Below are positions 5,414 through 8,304 of a stretch of DNA of 8,304 bases, piece after piece. The position numbers and the translations under genes are program-made. Positions within the stretch are counted from its first letter, which is position 1. Each line of letters begins with the position of its first letter. The notes under the pieces were generated by a model. That model was not told the origin of the DNA, searched no databases, and saw only the letters and a program-made list of their open reading frames with translations. This DNA comes from Oscillospiraceae bacterium. Lineage in GTDB: Bacteria; Bacillota; Clostridia; Oscillospirales; Ruminococcaceae. The DNA is taken from contig JAHZBJ010000006.1 of NCBI GenBank assembly GCA_019423445.1, positions 3,684 to 11,987 of the forward strand, in the 5' to 3' direction.

Positions 5414-7018
5414 TTACCGATCCCACTTGTCGATAAGGGCTTGGAGCTGATCGGCGAATTTGGCCAGGTCCTTGTTGGCGCCGCCCTCGTTGTGGCGGAT
5501 AGCCTCCAGCAGCTTCTGGCCCATAAGCTGCAGCCGCAGGTAAGCGGGAGAGACCTTCCGCTGTACCGAAGCCCGCACATGGAGAGAGGCGGCGGGAACG
5601 CCGGCTTCCACCAGCCGGTCCTCCGCCAGGTCGTACACCGCCTTGAAGTCCGGCACCAGAGGGGTGTACCCCTCCAAGCGGATGGTCTCGGCAAAGGTGA
5701 GGGCGGCATCTTCCTCCCCGTGGACCACAAAGACTTTCCGGGGCTTTTCCGGAGCAAAGGAAGTGATCCATTTCAGCAGCCCTGCCTTGTCGGCGTGACC
5801 GCTCATCCCCCGGAAGTTCACTACCCTGGCCCGGACGGAGATGCGCTCCCCGAAGAGCTTTACGGTGTCCACCCCGTCCACCAGCAGCCGGCCCAGGGTG
5901 CCGTTGGCTTGGTAGCCCACAAAAAGGATGGTGCATTCCGGGCGCCAGAGGTTGTGTTTCAGGTGGTGGCGGATCCGCCCGGCTTCGCACATGCCGCTGG
6001 AGGAGATGATGACCTTGGGCTCCTGATCGGCGTTGAGGAGCTTGGATTCGTCAGCGGTGCGGCAGAGATGAAGGTTGGAAAAGCGGATGGGCTGGAACCC
6101 GTTTTTCAGCACCTGGATGGTATCTTCGTCGGCATAGCCGTGCAGGTCTCCGGAATAGACCTCGGTGGCTTCCAGAGCCAGGGGGGAGTCCACATACACC
6201 GGGAAGTCGGGATCGAAGGCCACCAGCTTCCGGGCCTTCATCTCCCTGATATAGTACAGCAGCTCCTGGGTGCGGCCCACGGCGAAGGAGGGGATGACGA
6301 CGTTGCCTCCTTTCCGGAGGGTTTCGTCGATGACCTGGGCCAGCTCCTCCACGGTGTAGCCGTCTCCCTCGTGCATACGGTTGCCGTAGGTGGACTCCAT
6401 CACCACGTAGTCGGCTTTGGTGAGGTAGTGGGGGTCCCTGATAATGGGCTGGTCGGTGTTGCCGATATCCCCGGAGAAGGCGATGGTCCGGGTGAGGCCC
6501 GCTTCCCGCATGGTGATGAGGATACTGGCGGAGCCTAAGAGGTGTCCGGCGTCCACAAAAACAGCCTGGATGCCGTCAAACAGCTGGAGCTCCTGGCCGT
6601 ACTCGCAAGGCTGGAGCAGGTCCAATGCCGCCTGGGCATCTTCCACAGTGTAGAGGGGTTCCACCGGGTCCTCCCCGGCACGGGCGCCTTTCTGGGATTT
6701 CCACTGGGCGTCGTTTTCCTGAATCCGGGCGCTGTCCATCAGCATGATTTTAAGGAGGTCGCAGGTGAGGCGGGTGGCGACAATGGGGCCCTTGTAGCCG
6801 TTCTTCACCAGCAGGGGAAGCCGCCCGCTGTGGTCGATGTGGGCGTGGGTCACAAGGACGCAGTCCACCTCCCCGGCGGCGAAGGGCAGGGCATTATCGT
6901 CCAGCTCGTCGCCTCCTTGCTGCAGGCCGCAGTCGATGAGGATTTTCTTCCCCCGGACCTCCAGCTGGTGGCAGGAGCCGGTGACTTCCTTGTCCGCGCC
7001 GTAAAATCGCAGTTTCAT
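5414..7018 (-). CDS. Beta-CASP metallo-beta-lactamase-fold RNase-like protein
   Basis: This 534-residue protein is a metallo-beta-lactamase with beta-CASP insert and RNA-specificity region, a CPSF/YsH1-like family whose bacterial members act as zinc-dependent ribonucleases in the cytoplasm. The metal motif is intact: THAHIDHSG (H58, H60, D62, H63), DAGHLLGS (H159), SGDIG (D184), and E208 in MESTYG. The beta-CASP part has SSSGMCEAGRIRHHL (339-353), SGHAD (H408) and VVHGEE (H433). A C-terminal tail of about 65 residues (470-534) is helical and charged and is not part of the common core. The start ATG 7018 is preceded by AAAGGATG. It lies 36 bases after the kinase stop, so the two are probably co-transcribed. 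Its RNA substrates cannot be told from sequence. It is not RNase J: the typical C-terminal domain is absent. Confidence 0.9.
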   Translation of the reverse strand: MKLRFYGADKEVTGSCHQLEVRGKKILIDCGLQQGGDELDDNALPFAAGEVDCVLVTHAHIDHSGRLPLLVKNGYKGPIVATRLTCDLLKIMLMDSARIQENDAQWKSQKGARAGEDPVEPLYTVEDAQAALDLLQPCEYGQELQLFDGIQAVFVDAGHLLGSASILITMREAGLTRTIAFSGDIGNTDQPIIRDPHYLTKADYVVMESTYGNRMHEGDGYTVEELAQVIDETLRKGGNVVIPSFAVGRTQELLYYIREMKARKLVAFDPDFPVYVDSPLALEATEVYSGDLHGYADEDTIQVLKNGFQPIRFSNLHLCRTADESKLLNADQEPKVIISSSGMCEAGRIRHHLKHNLWRPECTILFVGYQANGTLGRLLVDGVDTVKLFGERISVRARVVNFRGMSGHADKAGLLKWITSFAPEKPRKVFVVHGEEDAALTFAETIRLEGYTPLVPDFKAVYDLAEDRLVEAGVPAASLHVRASVQRKVSPAYLRLQLMGQKLLEAIRHNEGGANKDLAKFADQLQALIDKWDR

Positions 7019-7054
7019 ATGGATACATCCTTTCCCCGACGGGGTGTCGGTAGA

Positions 7055-7993
7055 TTATTTGACGCCGATGAATTCCTGGAGGAGGGAGCTTTGAGGGACC
7101 AGGCTCCGGTCCATGTCCGGGAGTTGTTCCAGAGCCGCAAGGATCCGTTGGATGGTCTCCTGGTGCATATCCTCCGGACCCACCTCCCGAAGCATGGAGA
7201 TGGCCTGGCTGCGGTAGAGAAAGGGTTCGTAGCCGTGGGTGGAATTGATATGGACGTCTGCCAGGGAACGGTAGGGCCAGAGATACAGCTCCTCCCCCCG
7301 CAGGACGTAATCCCACAGCATCAGGGTGCCGGCAGCGTTGGTATCCCGGCGGACCAGGTCCCGGAGAAGCCTGCGGAGAAGTCGCAGGTCCCGTGCCCGG
7401 AGGACAACATTTCCCTGGGTGTCCACAAAGTCGCTGTGGACACTGATGTACAGGCGCATGGCCGGGTGTCCTCCCAGGCATGGTTCCAATTTGGGGTTCA
7501 GGGCGTGGAGCCCCTCAAAGATGAGGCAGGTGTTGTCATCAAAGGTTAGCTCCCGGCTCAGTGGAGAGCGTTTCCCGGTGGCGAAGTCGAAGATGGGGAA
7601 CCGGGCCTTTCCGTTCCGGAACAGCTCCTCCATACACTGGGCCAGGGCCTCCAGATCCAGCCCCTCCACACTCTCAAAATTCTTTTGGCCGTCCTCCCAG
7701 GTGGGAACCTCCTGGCGGTTCTTGTAGAAGTCGTCAAGGGAGATGCGGCAGGAACGGCTGCCGTCCCGGCTGAGTCCTGCCGCCAGCATCCGGGAGGCGG
7801 TGGTCTTGCCGGAGGAGGAGGGTCCGCTGAGAAGGACAATCTGGGTCTTCTGAGCCTCCGCCTGGGCAATGACGGTTTCCATCCGCTGCCGGAAGACTTC
7901 TTCTTCGGCGGCTACAAGACCCTGGGGGTCCTGCCGCAGTTGTTCCAGCCTGGGGGCCAGGGATAGTTTTTCCATAACAGGGGAATATTTCAT
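7055..7993 (-). CDS. Uridine kinase-like nucleoside kinase, short form
   Basis: This 312-residue P-loop protein belongs to the uridine kinase/phosphoribulokinase family, which phosphorylates nucleosides with ATP or GTP in pyrimidine salvage. Walker A is GPSSSGKTT (57-65), followed by ISLDDFY (the conserved acidic pair and substrate region), FDFATGKR, and LIFEGLHALNP as the Walker B-like strand. An N-terminal helical stretch of about 50 residues precedes the P-loop. Many Firmicute nucleoside kinases of this type are about 550 residues with an N-terminal TGS/threonyl-tRNA-synthetase-like part, which is absent here. ATG 7993 is chosen because AAAAGGAGAGAAGG precedes it; another ATG at 8062 would lie at or upstream of the proposed transcription start. 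It is first in a unit with the beta-CASP gene. The exact nucleoside substrate is uncertain. Confidence 0.87.
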   Translation of the reverse strand: MKYSPVMEKLSLAPRLEQLRQDPQGLVAAEEEVFRQRMETVIAQAEAQKTQIVLLSGPSSSGKTTASRMLAAGLSRDGSRSCRISLDDFYKNRQEVPTWEDGQKNFESVEGLDLEALAQCMEELFRNGKARFPIFDFATGKRSPLSRELTFDDNTCLIFEGLHALNPKLEPCLGGHPAMRLYISVHSDFVDTQGNVVLRARDLRLLRRLLRDLVRRDTNAAGTLMLWDYVLRGEELYLWPYRSLADVHINSTHGYEPFLYRSQAISMLREVGPEDMHQETIQRILAALEQLPDMDRSLVPQSSLLQEFIGVK

Positions 7994-8064
7994 AGGTCCT
8001 TCTCTCCTTTTCTGTGGTGCGCGGACGGGTGAAGCAAGGCTGGACAGCCCGGCCGGAGCCATTG

Positions 8065-8093
8065 GTTATAATTTCATTTTATCATATTTTCGA
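8065..8093 (-). promoter_or_regulatory. Candidate promoter of the kinase/beta-CASP operon
   Basis: On the minus strand, TCGAAA (8093-8088) and TATAAC (8070-8065) stand 17 bases apart in a markedly AT-rich island between GC-rich surroundings. Transcription would start near 8058, giving a leader of about 65 nt before ATG 7993. Other nearby AT-rich hexamers, such as GATAAA, could also serve as the -10. Confidence 0.4.
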
Positions 8094-8304
8094 CAGTAAA
8101 ATGCGAATGGATTGTAAAGAAACAGCAACTATCCCGAAAATCCTGCCAGAGACCTGCTGGCTGGGAGGAAAACGGGGAGAAAACAGTGAGGAAAGCTGCC
8201 TGCCGTTTCCGGCTTTGTGTTGTCTGCGGCTTTTCGCGCTTCTGCCACAACCCTGCCGAGAATTGTAACATTGAATTAACAAAATCCGGGCCGGAAAAGA
8301 GTAC
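8094..8304. other. Intergenic region without a supported gene
   Basis: Short open frames on both strands here lack ribosome binding sites, recognisable motifs and coding-like third-position bias. A small 4-bp GC hairpin with a TTTC loop sits at about 8200-8211, followed by TTTGTGTT on the plus strand, too weak to call a terminator. The end (about 8261-8284) turns AT-rich and could be promoter sequence for a gene beyond the window. Confidence 0.5.

Noticed and set aside
5273..6538. Long plus-strand frame starting at TTG 5273
   Set aside because: It runs through the terminator and antisense to the beta-CASP gene, whose motifs are all intact on the minus strand.
7994..8062. Upstream ATG 8062 for the nucleoside kinase
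   Set aside because: It lies at or before the likely transcription start, lacks an SD and adds non-family sequence; ATG 7993 has a strong purine-rich site.
8074..8282. Short minus-strand open frames near the right edge
   Set aside because: Low-complexity Ser/Phe/Arg-rich translations without an SD or motif; they overlap the candidate promoter.

Overview
The window is GC-rich (roughly 60% by eye) with strong purine-rich Shine-Dalgarno sites such as AAAGGAGGTT, short intergenic gaps and factor-independent terminators. With PAS-containing sensory [FeFe]-hydrogenase and SpoIIE-type phosphatase genes, this suggests an anaerobic, high-GC Firmicute of the gut Oscillospiraceae / Flavonifractor-like kind. 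That placement is inference, because no rRNA or marker gene is present.

Left region (1-1975): two divergently transcribed sugar-metabolism homologues. On the minus strand is an N-acetylglucosamine-6-phosphate deacetylase (NagA) family protein, cut by the window edge. On the plus strand is an aldose 1-epimerase (LacX-type) family protein that ends at a strong terminator. Both keep the fold signatures of their families but appear to have lost the catalytic residues. In the NagA homologue the metal-ligand histidines and catalytic Asp are replaced by Y195, S216, F250 and G273. In the epimerase homologue the two histidines and the Glu are replaced by E73, F142 and G252. A divergent pair of probable pseudoenzymes, or proteins with a changed function, is the most unexpected content here.

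Middle region (2048-5387): a compact operon that looks like a hydrogen- or redox-sensing module. A good promoter (TTGTAA-17-TACTAT) and near-consensus SD lead into three genes: a small thioredoxin-like [2Fe-2S] ferredoxin; a PAS-containing sensory [FeFe]-hydrogenase (HydS, group C-like) with two N-terminal [4Fe-4S] clusters, an H-cluster domain, a third [4Fe-4S] motif, a PAS domain and a C-terminal coiled coil; and a SpoIIE/PP2C-type phosphatase whose start overlaps the hydrogenase stop by 8 nt. The likely logic is that the ferredoxin exchanges electrons with the hydrogenase, H2 or redox state is read at the H-cluster, and PAS plus coiled coil pass the signal to the phosphatase. No catalytic HydA, maturase or phosphatase target lies in the window.

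Right region (5356-8304): a 14-bp-stem bidirectional terminator separates this operon from a convergent two-gene minus-strand unit. That unit is a uridine/nucleoside kinase family gene followed by a beta-CASP metallo-beta-lactamase RNase-like gene. Its probable promoter is near 8065-8093. The last 200 bases contain no gene I can support.
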